Shown here: positions 10,736 to 22,311 of the stretch, piece after piece
Position numbering within the stretch: position 1 is the first letter of the stretch
How the letters are laid out: each line of letters starts with the position of its first letter
NCBI RefSeq assembly: GCF_000005505.3
Contig: NC_016134.3
Span: 25,991,584 to 26,055,583, forward strand
Source: Brachypodium distachyon
Lineage: Eukaryota; Streptophyta; Magnoliopsida; Poales; Poaceae
Length of the DNA: 64,000 nt
Direction: 5' to 3'
Notes under the pieces: generated by a model
What the model was told of the DNA's origin: nothing
Database searches by the model: none
The model's input: only the letters and a program-made list of their open reading frames with translations
Made by a program: the position numbers and the translations under genes

Positions 10736-12140
10736 CTTATTGACCATGTAGAACCTATATTTTTGCTTATGCTATTTTGTTTACAACATCATAGGGATGC
10801 ATGTTAGAGTTATTTCTTTATGAAGTATTTATCAAATGCGTTTTCAACATGTTTAGTTATTCCTAGTAGAATGCTTATAGGATTTATTGCCATGCCACCA
10901 AATACCATAGGTTATGTATATACTTTTTTCCAAAGCATGCTATACTCTTATAACGGGACGGGACCCAAACTATATTGCAAAGTATTAAGTGCTCTTTATG
11001 AGCGAGTATGTTTTTGGAAAAATGTTTCGAAATAAAACCAAAATGTTTTATCTGGATGGAGTGGTATGATGGAGGCCAGTTGGCTGTCGGCAAGTGTTGT
11101 AGCCCCGTAACGGGTACACGCTCAGGAGAAGGTGGGGACCGCTGTCCAGAAATCCAAGAGTTCAAACCTTCTCATGTACCCAAAGGCTTCATGTGCAACC
11201 ACTTGCTATTATGGGCTCTGGCTTGGTTGACTAACTAGCGGGAAACCCTTACCTGGGTATCGCCATCCGGAGAGGAGCCAATGTGCTCATATGGGGCGGG
11301 CGGTGCCAGAATTAGGTATCAGGGGGCTTCTAGTGAAAGACTTCGTCACAATCTTTACCTGTTGCACACGCTTGTCGTCAGGAAACACTTTGGACTGATT
11401 CTGTCAAGTGGGTAAAGTGTACAAACCTCTCGAGAGTGTCAATCTAATCGATTAGCCATGCCCCTGGTTACGGGCGACTTTGAGTCATTAAGTCAGGGGA
11501 AGTGGAGATCTTCAAGTTTTGTTTTCAAAAACTCCAAAACTATTTTGACTCGATGGAAGGTTCCACAGAATGAGTCAGGAAAAAGGGATGCTATGTGAGT
11601 GTCAGTTGACCCAGAGTGCATAGCTAGGTCGTGGAGTGAACATCCACAGAATGACCATACTATTGTTCAAACCCTGTTTTATCAAAACTTCAGGATAGAG
11701 ATTTTCAAAGGAAAATACTATGAGTAGTTCGAAACCCCAAAAGAAGCATTTTGCAAAAACAACCCTAGTAGCCAAACCAGGAAATCCTTCATCATTTCAA
11801 TGCATTTCTCCTAACCACACAGGTGTGACTTGCAAGTACATTCAATGTACTGATCTGCACCTATCATGTGCAGAGAGTGACGCTTAAGAAGAAGATGCAG
11901 GGTCGCGAGTCTATACTCAACTTGCCTGTGGCGTTGATGGGACTCCCTCTTTATCAGTGTGTTTTATTTGAACTTCCGCTTGGCTTGTATTAAGTACTCT
12001 GGATTTGTTATTCGAACCGATATAATAGACATGTGTATGGTATTTCATCAATGGAACTGTGTGTGCTAGCATTTGATCCAGGGACTAGCACAGTTTACAC
12101 AGAGGTCCGGATCCTTACGGGTCTGGGTCGCCACAGTTTG

Positions 12141-13398
12141 ACAACCTCCGCAGGATCAAGCTCAAGCTGAACCCCGATAAGTGCACCTTCGGTGTCAACT
12201 CCGGGCAGCTTCTGGGTTTCTTGATTTCATTAAGGGGGATACAGGCCAACCCGAGCAAGATAGAAGCCATCGAGAAGATGGAGGCCCCCCGCAAGGTGAA
12301 GGATGTCCAGCGCCTCAACGGTTGTGTTGCCGCGTTGGGACATTTCATCTCCAGGCTGGGCGAGCGTGCCCTGCCTTTCTTCAAGGTGATAAAGAAGAAG
12401 GGTCCAGTCGACTAGACTCCCGAGGCCGAGGCGGCGTTTCGGGAACTCAAACAGTACCTGAGGTCGCCGCCTGTCCTCGTCGCCCCCAAGCCGGGCGAGC
12501 CGCTGCTACTCTACCTAGCGGCGACTGACCAAGTGGTCAGCTCGGTGCTGGTTGCCGAGAGGGAGGAAGATGTCCCGGGGACTGAGGCGGCGGGGCAGGG
12601 GCCGCAGGCCCCCCGGCAGCCGCCTCAGACCCGGGGACCACCCCCGAGTCAGCAACCTCGGCACCGCGGAAACGGTTGGCACAGCACCCGGTGTACTTCG
12701 TTAGTACGGTGCTGCGCGACGCGCGGACGAGGTACCCGCAAGTACAAAAGCTCCTTCTGGGGATTCTCCTTGCGTCCCGCAAGCTGCACCACTACTTTCA
12801 GGCGCACCGCGTCACGGTGGTGTCGGGATTCTGCCTCGAGCGGGCCCTCACCAACCGTGAAGCCACCGGGAGGGTGGTCGAATGGAGGATGGAGTTGTCG
12901 GAGTTCGACCTTCACTTCGCCAACTCTAAAAGCATTAAGAGCATGGCCTTGGCGGACTTCGTCGCGGAATGGAAATCCGCAGGCGTGGAAGAAAGCGAAC
13001 TAGAGACCAGCCTGCCCGGCAAGCTGGACGAGGGCCACTGGGTCCTCTACTTCGACGGCGCGTTCAGTCTCCAAGGAGCAGGCGCGTTCATCATCGAGTC
13101 ACCGACAGGGGACCAGTTGAGGTTCGCTGTCCAACTCGACTTCGTGAACTCCACCAACAACACGGCGGAGTACGAGGGCCTGCTTGCCGGGTTGCGGGCG
13201 GCGGTCGCCCTCGACATTAAGTGCCTAGTTGTTCGCGGCGATTCCCAGCTCGTGATCAACCAGGTGAACAAGGACTACGACTGCCCGCAAAATGCGCCGT
13301 ACGTGGAGGAGGTCCGCAAGCTAGAACGAAAGTTCAAAGGTTTGCACTTCGAGCACGTCAAGCGGAAGGATAACTTTTCTGCTGACGAGCTGGCCTAG
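12141..13398 (+). pseudogene. Tat-lineage RT C-terminus, RNase H and second (archaeal-like) RNase H
   Basis: The frame resumes from 1682 with DNLRRIKLKLNPDKCTFG and GHFISRLGERALPFF. A TAG at 12413-12415 sits where related proteins have the W of the VDWTPEAEAAF block. RNase H continues with LLLYLAATDQVVSSVLVAE, then SVYFVST-type sequence after a proline-rich insertion (12560-12670) that disturbs the frame. The second RNase H, 13045-13395, has its acidic residues in [20 protein letters not shown] and ADELA. That extra domain is diagnostic of the Tat lineage. A TAG at 13396-13398 ends the frame. Confidence 0.88.
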
Positions 13399-14810
13399 AT
13401 GGCAGCAGAGCACCGGAAACCTCCGGCTGGGGTGTTCTGTCAGAAGCAAGCGGCTCCTTCAGTCGCCCCCCAGCCGGCTGCCGGGGACGCCCCTCCGGCA
13501 CCCGAAGGAACCCCTGCAGCAGCAGGGGTCCATGCCGCTGACATAGCGGCATGCGTTGGCAGGGAGATCCCCCTCTGGGCGGAAGAGATCACCCACTACT
13601 TGAAACGAGGGGCTCTCCCGGAAGATGACGTTGCCGCGGAACGGGTAGCGCGGCAAGCCAAGATGTACACTGTGGTGAATGGGAACCTCTACTGCAGGCG
13701 TGCAAACGGTGTCAAGCTTATCTGCGTACCACAGGATGAAGGGCGCGCACTGTTGGAGGCCATACACCGAGGCACATGTTCACACCATGTGGCCTCCCGG
13801 GCTTTAGCCGGCAAGGCGTTTTGGCACGGCTTCTACTGGCCCACGGCCCTGGCCGACGCAGAGCGGCTGGGGAGGACGTGCGAAGCATGCCAATTCCATT
13901 CGAAGAAGAGCAACCAGCCAGCGCAGACCCTACAGGTCATCCCTTTCTCATGGCCGTTCGCAGTCTGGGGGCTCGACATCGTCGACAAGCTACCGAGGGC
14001 GGTTGGCGGTTACGAATATTTGTTCGTGGCCATCGACAAGTTCTCCAAGTGGGTGGAGGTGGAACCAGTGCGGAAGGTTACCGCTCAGGCGGCCATCAAG
14101 TTCTTCAAAGGCATTGTGTGCCGGTTTGGTGTGCCTAATAGCATCATCACCGACAACGGCACACAGTTCATGAGCGCGGCATTTCAAGCTTATTGCGAAG
14201 ACATGGGCACTAAGCTGTGTTTTGCGTCTGTTGCTCACCCGAGGAGTAACGGACAGGCGGAGCGAGCCAACGCAGAGGTGCTGCGGGGGCTCAAGATGAG
14301 AACCTTTGACAAGCTCAAAGGCCACGGGAAACACTGGGTCGAAGAACTCCAGCCCGTGCTGTGGTCAATCAGGACCACACCTAGTCGGGCAACGGGCGAA
14401 ACTCCTTTCGCCCTTGTCTACGGGGCAGAAGCGGTGCTGCCCCTCGAGCTCAAGCACGGATCTCCCCGAGTACGCGCGTACGGCGACACCAGCCAACACG
14501 AGCAAAGGGTTGACGATCTAAACTTCATTGAAGAGCTTCGATGCCGGGCTGCTATGCGAGCCGCGTGCTACCAGCATGGACTCCGTCGTTATCACGACAG
14601 GCGAGTCCGTCCCCTGGGGCTCGAGAACGGAGACCTTGTCCTGCGCCGGATACAAGGAACGAAGGCCGGGAACAAGTTGACTCCAAAATGGGAGGGGCCC
14701 TTCCGGGTAGTGCAGGTGACCAGGCCGGGGGCTGTCCGGCTGGAAACCGAAGACGGCTTGCCGGTGCCCAATAGTTGAATATTGAGTACTTGCACAAGTT
14801 CTACCCGTGA
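13399..14810 (+). pseudogene. Tat-lineage integrase
   Basis: The domain order is complete: a linker, the HHCC zinc domain (HRGTCSHHVASRALAG ... CEACQ, 13764-13890) and the catalytic core with D in GLDIVDKL (near 13975), D in ITDNGTQF (near 14149) and E in GQAERANAEV (near 14253). The C-terminal GPFRVVQV fold follows. All three catalytic acids are present. The only lesion here is TGA at 14776-14778, where a tryptophan codon is expected before NIEYLHKFYP; the natural stop is at 14808-14810. A TAG at 13396-13398 separates it from the upstream domains. Confidence 0.9.
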
Positions 14811-16952
14811 AGCGGCGGAGCCCGACCCTCAGGTGATGCCGCCGATGCATACCTCTCGAACTAGTGTAGCCGGGCTTCCCGCAACGTGCATCACGGGACA
14901 TGCAGTTGCCGGGCTCCCCGCAATGTGCACCGCGCAGTCGTTGTGCCTGCGAAATGAAATGCTCACATCCAAGTTTGGCACCGACCCCTTTGTGCCCAGG
15001 GGCTGGGAGGCAGGAGGAGTTTGTCTGTGTTGCTTTGTGTATTTTCATGAATTTCGAAAAAAAATTGCAGCAGCTCGGGCCTGGTAGGAATCTAACCTGC
15101 AGGAAAGGGTGGAATCTTGTGCACTTTGATGCCCGTGGGCTGCCCACGGGTCGCCGCATGCACCGGTGCCTTAAGGTGCGGGATGACCACAACACGAGAG
15201 ACACCGCACTCCGAGGCTTCTGACTCGGGAGGGCGCCACCACGTGTACCACAGTTGCTTGGCATGCATGGTGGCAGAGACTGTACCGCGCTTCAAGGGAG
15301 GGGTGCCACGGGTGCTGCGAGGATCCGTCGCGCGCGGTGGAAAAACCCCCTCCCGCGCCTATAAAAGGCACGCCCCCGCAACGGAACGGCTCAGAGCGAA
15401 GCCGAGTGAGGGGCCGTTAAGGCGGGTGGTGCCCCGAAGGCGCGATGGTGGTGCATTCCATCCGCGCTTAGCGCCGACGGGTGCACGGCCATCGCGCCCT
15501 TGCCACATCACCCCATCGAGGCCGCCCCAAGGGGCGTCACAGAGGCACGGTGGTAGTGCATGCCATCAGCGTTCTGCGCCGACAGGTGCACTGCCGCCGT
15601 GCCCCTGCCGCGCCTCCTCAAGCGGGTGGCTCCTGGGCGAGGGTTGCCGTGGAGGCACTGTGGTGGTGCATCCCATCAGCGTCCGGCGCTGACGGGGTGC
15701 ATTGCCGCAGTGCCCTTGCCGCGTCCCTCCATAAGAAACCTCCGCAAGGAGCAGGGGCTGCCGCGGAGACACTATGGTAGTGCATGCCATCTGTGCCTTG
15801 CGCCGACGGGTGCACTATCATAGTGGCTCGGCCGCATTCTCCATGAGAGAGCCTTATTTCGGGCGCGGGTCGTTGCGAGGACGCTGTGATGGCGCCGGTG
15901 CTGGCGCGCGCCGCCCGCTTCGGCCCATCACCGCGTTCCTGCCACGGCCCTCGAGCAGTTTTGCTCCCGGGCAACGAGGGCTGTTACACCCCTTGGGACG
16001 AGCTCCCAAAAAAAACCAGGTCTCCCCAGTTGCGGGGGCTGTCGCCGGGAGGCTATAACTTCCTCGCCATCCGTGCCCGCCGCCAGGGTGGGGTGTAGCT
16101 GGCGGCGAGGACGTTATAGCCGTCTTGCGGCCGCTCCCAGGGCGGAGTCCTCCTAGGCCAGGGTTGCTCCCTGAAGGTGAGGGTTGCTGCATGAGCGTGG
16201 TGGTAGCATCGGCGGCGGCGGTTGCCGCGGGTGGCGATCCTGCCCCCGCATTCCTGCCGCATCCCTCAGAAACAGTTTTTCTTGAACAGGTACCCGAGGT
16301 GGGTCCCTACCAAGGCGGTGCTCCAGGTGCTCTTTTCTGCCAAGCGTCACGAGACATTGGACTGAACGGAAAAGCTAAGTGCCTGAACATGAACGCTGAA
16401 TTAGCTAAGAACTAAATGAAATTGAGCGCTGTCTCGTTGGGTGTGGCCCCAGATCCTACGCGTAGCCGGAGTGTTAGAAGGACGCTTGCGAGGGGAGTGC
16501 GCTCCCCGTGTGGCTTCGCGGGTCCGTCCCGGAAGGGCATGGCTTGGAGTAGTTACCCCGCAAGTGGAGTGGCTCCCCGCTACCACTTGGCCCCAGATCG
16601 GCACCGCGGGTCCGTCCCGGGTCCCTGGTCTGGTCAAGGGTGAGGCGCGCGAGTCCCCTGCAACACAAGGCAAAATGCGCAAAGGCTAAAAGGGCCGCCC
16701 CGCTAGACAGCACCGGGAACAATGAACATGTCGACAAACTTGATTGACTAAGAGTCGAACGATTACATGGGCTAATCCGAAATATGATTGTTCAAACGGG
16801 GCTAAGCGCCACACTTGCAGGGAAAGCAAACAAAAGAAGATACATCGGAGAAGAAGGGGATCAACGTCGTGACGTCCGTGCCGTCCACCTCCGCCGCCTG
16901 CAGCTCAAACTTAGGCAGCAGGTCACGCAGCGACTAGGCAATCTTCAGCAGC
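14811..16952. other. Tat element 3' untranslated region without a supported gene
   Basis: Apart from the array at 15444-15890 there is GC-rich sequence without a conserved frame. Segments near 16440-16640 repeat short blocks such as GGCCCCAGATC and GCGGGTCCGTCCCGG. No gene is visible. Confidence 0.6.
15444..15890 (+). repeat. Tandem repeat in the Tat 3' UTR, about 4 copies of 104-113 bp
   Basis: Copies begin near 15444, 15548, 15658 and 15771 with GGTGGTGCATnCCATC, followed by GCGCCGACGGGTGCA and a CTTGCCGCG tail. Identity between copies is partial. The following segment to about 16000 resembles a fifth decayed copy. Arrays of this type between pol and the 3' LTR are known from Tat/Ogre elements. 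Confidence 0.75.
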
Positions 16953-19900
16953 TTATCGGGCGTTGACGGCAGCCTCCTGGGCCTTGCTGAGGCGGCCCGC
17001 CAGCTTCTTGAGCTCTGCGGCCTTGGCCACATTGTCCTCGCCGGCCTTGGCGAGCTCCTCCCGGACGGCGGCCAGCTCGGTCTCAAGCCTGGCCACTCTG
17101 TCCTTGGCGGAGCCGAGCTCGGTCTCGTGCCGAGCCGCCGCTCCTACCGCATCTTCGGTGGCCTTGACTTCCACCTCCAACATGACGCGAAGGCCTTGGA
17201 TTTCGCCGTGGTAGTTGGCGATCAGGACACTCTTCTCGTCCAGCCGGGTCTGGGCCGTCGCGACCACCTCGGCATGTTCCTTCCTGGTCGCCTCGAGGGT
17301 GGCCGCCATCTAGTCGAGCTTCCCCTGGAGCTCCATGCGCTGGGCTCCAGCTGCCGGTGGAGCTCGGCCTCCGGGACCACTGGCTCCCGGACGTCCTCCA
17401 GGGCTTGCCGGGCCAGCCGCGCCTTCTCCTCGGCGAGGCGCATCTCCACGCGCAGCCGGGACAGTTCTCGCGGCTATCTCTCCACAGCCTCCCGCACCTC
17501 GCCAAGTTGGTTCTTGGCGGCAGCGTGATGCTCCCTCACCTCGTTGAAGGAGGTGACGAAGGCCTGTTGCTGATCCCTAACGGCGTCCAGGAACCGATGC
17601 CCCCGCTCGAAGATGCTTGGATCCCAAGTGAGGGGGTTCCAAGCGACCCCGGCGAGGGTGCCGAGGCCGGTACCAGGGAGAGCAGCCGAGGACGATGAAG
17701 CCCCTGCTGCCGATGTGGGTCTATGCGCGGGGTCGCCAGCCTATTCCCGGGGGTCTTGCTGTCCTTCCCCGGCAACTTCCCCTGCGCCTGCGCCCAAGGA
17801 CCTCGGGGCTAGGGAAGCCTCCCTGCTCCCGACGGGGGCTGTCCCCTGTAGGGCGGCAGGTGAGCCCGCGCCAGTCGCGTCCGTAGCTGCGGGCGCGTCG
17901 CCGGGCGCCATCACAGCGGCGGCGGTGTCCACCGCTGCCCCTGTCTCTGCCGCGGCGGGGCTTGACGTGAGAGCCGGTTCCGGCTCCACCTCCACCCCAG
18001 CGACTTCGACGACCGGGTCAAGATCGACCACGGTCGCGCCCGTTCCAGGTGTGGGCGTACTTATGCCTGCGACGATGAGAAGCATGAGGATCGGCGAGTA
18101 ATGGGGCTATCAAAAACGGACAAGGGTGACCAGGATGGTTAACTTGCGCGGCTGTCAGGCTTGCGGGGGGAGCCTCTCCTGCACCGCCAACGCCGGCGGG
18201 TCCAAGAGGCTTGCCGCAGGCGAGCTGCCGCTCAGTGCGGAAAGTGGTACGTTCATGAGTTTGGCTAACAAATAATTGCAGCTCCAAAGAAGTAACGAAG
18301 ACATACCGGTTGCCGGCCCTGCCTTCGGGGGGGCTGGGCCGTCAGGGGGCGCGATCGCGTCGCTGCCGACCCCTACGACGGTGATGTCGGCGGCACCGCT
18401 GGCATCAGCGCGCGCCCTCTTGGTTGGTGTGCCGGGCGGGTAATCGCTCCTCGCCCTCTTGCTGGCACCCGCCGGCGAGTTGGACTTCGGGGGGTTACGC
18501 CGGAGCGCGAAGCCCCGGAAGACCCCTCGAGCGGGCGGCGCCGTAGGCGCCCGCAGGGTCGTCGCGGCTCGGAGTGTCCCGGGCGTTGACGGTGATGCCG
18601 TCGCAGTACCGGGAACCAACCTTGGGGAGGCTCCTGCTACTGGGGCGAAGACTGTTGCCGAGACTCCGGAGGCCCCTGCGGATGCAGGCGCTGCCGGAGT
18701 GCCGGCGGGCGCCCCGGGAGCGGCTGCCGCCATGGTGCTGGCGGCTGCCGCTGAGGCGGAGGCCGCTGTCGAGGCACCCGCGGCCCCTGTGGCCGCGGAT
18801 GCCGTCGAGGTACCGACGGGCGCCCCTGAAGCGGCCGCCGCCGCAAGGTTGGTGCCCGCTGCTGGGGCGGACGTCGCCGTCGAGGAGACAGCGGCGGCTG
18901 CCGCGAAAGCCCTCGATCTCCTCACGATCAGGGGCGCGCTGTCGCTGCTTTCGTCGTCGTTATCCACGGGGACGACCTCCGGGGACGCAGCCGCCTGGCC
19001 CGCCTCGTCGTCTAGTGACTGGAGGGAGGGCCAGCTGGGCTCAGATCCACCCCGCTCTCCTCGAGCACCTGCTTCTCGCAGGGTGCTTGCGGGGGAGTGT
19101 GCGGGACCCGAGTGGGGGTGTCGTCCATCAACCCCCACTCGTTGCAGGGTGGGAAGGCGTCGACGATGTCGCTGAGCGCCTTGACGCCGGCGTGAAGAGA
19201 GGAAACCCCCGGCGGGAACTCCGTTGATTGGAAGGTCTCGCCGGAGATCCCCCTCACCCACGTCTTGAGGGTCTCCAAGTCCACGCCGTCCTGCTGGAGG
19301 CGTGTCCTGTCCCCGAGACTCGTGTACATCAACGTGGGCCGGGAGCGTAGCTGCAGCGGGCCTAGGCACCGATGGACGAAGGTGCGTGCCGCGTCCACGT
19401 CGGTAAGCCCCGCTAGCCGCAGCGCCTTGATCTTCTCCACGATGGAGAGGAGGTCGGCGTCGCGGTGGTACCTGTCCTGCCAGCCATTCTGGGGTTGCGG
19501 CAGCTTCGTCGGCGACTGGATGAACTCCTGGGGGTCCTCCACTCGGACCCAACACCAATCGCTCCGCCATTCCTTTCCGATCTTCTTCCCCGACCGGACG
19601 ATGAATTCGGACTTCATCTAGTCGCGGGCGCGGAATACCACCCCCGACGACATCGCCTTCGCGTTGTCAATGCGGGGGTAGAAGTAGTGGCGGAAGAGCC
19701 CCACCGACGGCATCACCCCCACGAACGCCTCGCAGAGGAACTGGAAGGTGGCGAGGAGGAACAGCGACGTGGGGTGGAGCTACGCCACCCGCAGCTGGTA
19801 AGACTCCATCAGTGCGTCGAGGAATAGTGAGAAGGGCGGCACTAGGCCGCAGAGGAGGAAGCGCGCGAACACCCGGAAGTCTTTATCCTGGTGCTCGACG

Positions 19901-20136
19901 CCCGCCGGGAAGATCAGCATCTCCCCGTGCTCGTTGTAGTTGGAGGCGACGGCGTGCTGGAGCTTCCCCAGCGCCTCGCCGTTGTAGCCAGGGTGGAAGA
20001 AGGCGACCGTGGCCCGCATCTCCCGCCTCTTCTGGTCTCTGGCGGCGGCCACCTTGGTTGCTGCCTCACTCTTGCTGGCTGCAGCTTTCTTTGAGACCTG
20101 GACCTCCTTCCTCTTTCTGGTGGTGGGGGGCGCCAT
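16953..20136 (-). pseudogene. Reverse-strand Transposase_28-like (putative gypsy type transposon domain) gene
   Basis: The ATG at 20134-20136 starts MAPPTTRKRKEVQ. The conserved domain reads VAFFHPGYNGEALGKLQ, FPAGVEHQDKDFRVFARFLL and CGLVPPFSLFLDALMES, then a TAG (near 19781) in place of a glutamine before LHPTSLFLLATFQFLCEAFV. Another TAG near 19619 precedes MKSEFIVRSGKK and WQDRYHRDADLLS. A frameshift near 19030 leads into an alanine/proline-rich linker (18300-19000) with basic patches (KRARSDYPPGTPTKRARAD). The C-terminus (16953-17310) is a coiled coil (ARLETELAAVREELAKAGED). Such antisense genes downstream of pol occur in Tat-lineage elements; their role is unknown. The length and internal sequence suggest introns, which I could not place. 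Confidence 0.75.
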
Positions 20137-20533
20137 GGAAAGCAAGGGCAAAAGCTAGCAGGAGTGCAGGGATGCGAGATGCGGAAGGGGATGAAGACGA
20201 AGGCTATGGGGGCAGAGTGTTTTCCCGTTTTGGCAACAGTACGAGCCTTATAACGCCCGGTCGTTTGGTAACGGCCGGTTCCGTACCCTACGGATGAGCG
20301 GGGATAACTCCTAATCATTAGAAGTAATGCGTTGAGTGGCCTTAACTTCCCTATTTAGGGGGGGAGTTAGGGTGGAAATCACGCGCCCACTAACCCGTTT
20401 GTAACAGCGCCGTACACGGGGCAGCGAAGGGACGCGGGCCCGCGGCAAATCGGGGCCCACACGTCGGTTGAGGGCGTAGCCCGGCAACCGACCTGGGAAA
20501 GACTCTTCCGGGAACAGGTGATGTCGGCCCACG

Positions 20534-20545
20534 CCAGGGGGCTAC
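20534..20545 (+). promoter_or_regulatory. Polypurine tract of the Tat element
   Basis: CCAGGGGGCTAC sits directly before the TG of the 3' LTR. An alternative purine run at 20357-20372 is too far from a TG...CA pair that fits the LTR length. Confidence 0.6.
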
Positions 20546-21472
20546 TGCTGCACCAGTGGCACCCAGGGTACCCCCGCTGCGCGACGCGTGGGCCCTGTCC
20601 CTGAGTTCTCAGGGAAGTTCCATTCCGGCCAGCGGCTACGAGCAGCCCGGCAAGCTACCAGCCCGGAAGGGCTAGCGGGGCTTCGGGGAATATTCCCGCC
20701 TGGGCACCTCCCAGGAAACCGCTTCCCGGGGGGAGGTTCCCGGGTGCGTTGGGCCCGAGCGCTTCTCGGGGAGCGACTTGCCTTGACAGGGGGTTCCTAG
20801 GCGCAGGCCCCCGCCTCAAGTGTGGGGCCCAGTGAGCAGACCAACAGCGCCACGCGGGCGCGTGGCGGGCGTGGGGTGCGCGGCCCCACCGGGGCAAGGA
20901 GTAAGGCACACGGCTCATTAAATGAGCCGACAGAAGGGGCGTTACCCGTCAAGATCATGCAAACAGTGGCTGTCCAATCCTACTCTAGGGTTTTAGACCC
21001 CTAGCAGCGGAGGTGGCGTCCTGTGGCATCCCCTTGAGTATAAAAGGAGGACCCCCGCCAACGGTCAAAGGGTTGGAATCTCAGTTGGTTCCAGTAGATG
21101 GTAGGGTTCGGTTGAGTTCAATCAGCCCACAGTTAGCCTCTAGCTTTAGCAGAGAATAGTAAGGAGTACCTAGCCAAAGGGAGAGAGTACCCAGGAACTT
21201 ACCCGGCAACCTGTAAACACTTGATTCACAACCAATATCAGTTCAGACAAGCAGGACGTAGGGTTTTACACCTCCAGGTGGCCCGAACCTGGGTAAAAAC
21301 GTGCGTGTATCTGTTCCTTGATTAGCGCGCACTTTTCATACTTCATTTTGCCGGCCCCGCAGGGCCTCATTGGCCGAGCCGGCGATCGCCGGGGCAAACC
21401 CCGACGCCCCTACCGAATCTAAAAGGGGGCCGTGACCGCACGCCCCCGGTGTCGAAGCACCGTGCGACGACA
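20546..21472 (+). repeat. 3' LTR of the Tat element
   Basis: It starts TGCTGCACC after the PPT and ends GCGACGACA. It contains TATAAAAG at 21039-21046 followed by a CA-rich leader, consistent with a promoter and transcription start. The left LTR is outside the window, so the boundaries rest on the PPT, the TG...CA ends and the position of the flank change. Confidence 0.7.
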
Positions 21473-22306
21473 GTGCAGTTGTTTTTCACTGCATTTGTCT
21501 CTTACTGTCAGATGAAAATGAATCTAAGGACACCATAAAACCCATCTATCTTACCTATTTCTTGTTTGTACACAAAGTCTGTTCATCGTAATCCTTGTCG
21601 GTGATGAAAAAATTTCCATTCTTCAAAAATGAGTTTTGCTTTGGTAAAACCGTAAGTCTTCAAAGTTCTGAAGAATACTACTTTAACGGTAAAATCTTAT
21701 CCCTATGGAAAATTAACTGTACGGGGAAATCCTAGCGAAATTTTTGGGATAAAAGATATCGGTAAGATCCTCTCTTTTTCACCTCCCTATATAAGGCCAC
21801 CTTACCCCCTCTGGAAAATCACCTAAACCAAAAATTGCACCGCTCTCTCTCTCGCCCGAAAGCTCTTGCGTCTCCTCCTCGCCGCGACACTGCTCTTGCC
21901 CGGACGAGTTCTTTAAGCCCAAATCTTCTTCAGCGCCGTCGCTGACCTACATCGATTCAAGTCGGAAACTACAGGCAAGCGTCGTTTTTCCCCTCTTAGA
22001 TCGATTCCGAGTAATAAACGTATCTTGATATCCTCTGTTTGCTGCAGTAGATTGACTGCTCTCGCCAAGTTAGGGCTTTGCGGTTAGGGTTTTGGTGATT
22101 TCTCTGTTCTTCACCGAGCTCATCTTAGGTACACTTCAAGTCTTCATTTAATTCCTAAAATTAGATGAATTCCCAAACTGTTCTGTAGATTGCTATGTTT
22201 GCGTAGAATGATTTACTCTAAAATTCCGAAGCTCTAGCAAAATCAGATCTAGGTTGAAGCTCTCTTGTAGAATTTCAGTTTAAATCTGTGTAGCTGTCTC
22301 CGTTGA
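21473..22306 (+). mobile_element. Promoter-and-leader segment of a probable Sirevirus-like remnant (left part)
   Basis: The segment has CTATATAAGG at about 21788, then a CT-rich leader and a possible 5' splice site ACAG|GCAAGC at 21974/21975. It ends at the solo LTR insertion (TSD AGAAC 22307-22311) and continues at 25659. I assign it to the same disrupted locus as 25659-26454 because the TSD joins them. Assignment to the Sirevirus whose LTR ends at 31715 is inference. Confidence 0.45.
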
Positions 22307-22311
22307 AGAAC

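Larger units (their letters stand above)
1683..12135 (+). mobile_element. Complete nested Ty3/gypsy chromodomain element (Tekay/Del-like)
   Basis: It begins TGTAACATCC and ends GTCGCCACA, flanked by the 5-bp duplication GTTTG at 1678-1682 and 12136-12140. Removing the element and one GTTTG restores the RT of the host Tat element. Its order is 5' LTR, initiator-Met-tRNA primer site, coiled-coil leader ORF, gag, protease, RT-RNase H, integrase, chromodomain, PPT, 3' LTR, which is the chromovirus order. The 3' LTR is 3430 bp but the 5' LTR only 1516 bp, owing to an internal deletion. The coding region has several stops, two integrase deletions and an LTR-derived insertion, so it is non-autonomous although the LTRs are very similar. 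Confidence 0.95.
8706..12135 (+). repeat. 3' LTR of the nested chromodomain element (full length)
   Basis: A 3430-bp LTR with TG...CA ends. It contains an AT-rich 5' third, a near-perfect palindrome at 9189-9209, a GC-rich promoter segment with TATAAG at 9451, a long transcribed leader, and an internal short exon-like segment at 10660-10735. The last ~950 bp match the 5' LTR with about 2% substitutions by eye. Confidence 0.95.
1..21472 (+). mobile_element. Ty3/gypsy retrotransposon, Tat lineage, 3' part (interrupted)
   Basis: The left end lies outside the window. In order it shows a gag zinc knuckle, protease, RT split by a nested element at 1683-12135, RNase H, a second RNase H domain, integrase, a tandem-repeat 3' UTR, a reverse-strand Transposase_28-like gene, a PPT (CCAGGGGGCTAC) and a 3' LTR. 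The second RNase H downstream of the first and a long region between pol and the LTR holding an antisense gene are known traits of the Tat lineage. Several stops and frameshifts show it is dead. The five bases after the LTR (GTGCA, 21473-21477) are the expected target duplication, but the left partner is not in view. Confidence 0.88.

Noticed and set aside
18459..19175. Long forward-strand alanine-rich frames
   Set aside because: They are complements of the reverse-strand Ala/Pro linker of the Transposase_28-like gene; high GC keeps all frames open.
20357..20400. Purine run and TGTAACAGCG as an alternative start of the Tat 3' LTR
   Set aside because: The run is not adjacent to that TG, while CCAGGGGGCTAC followed by TGCTGCACC is the usual arrangement in this lineage.
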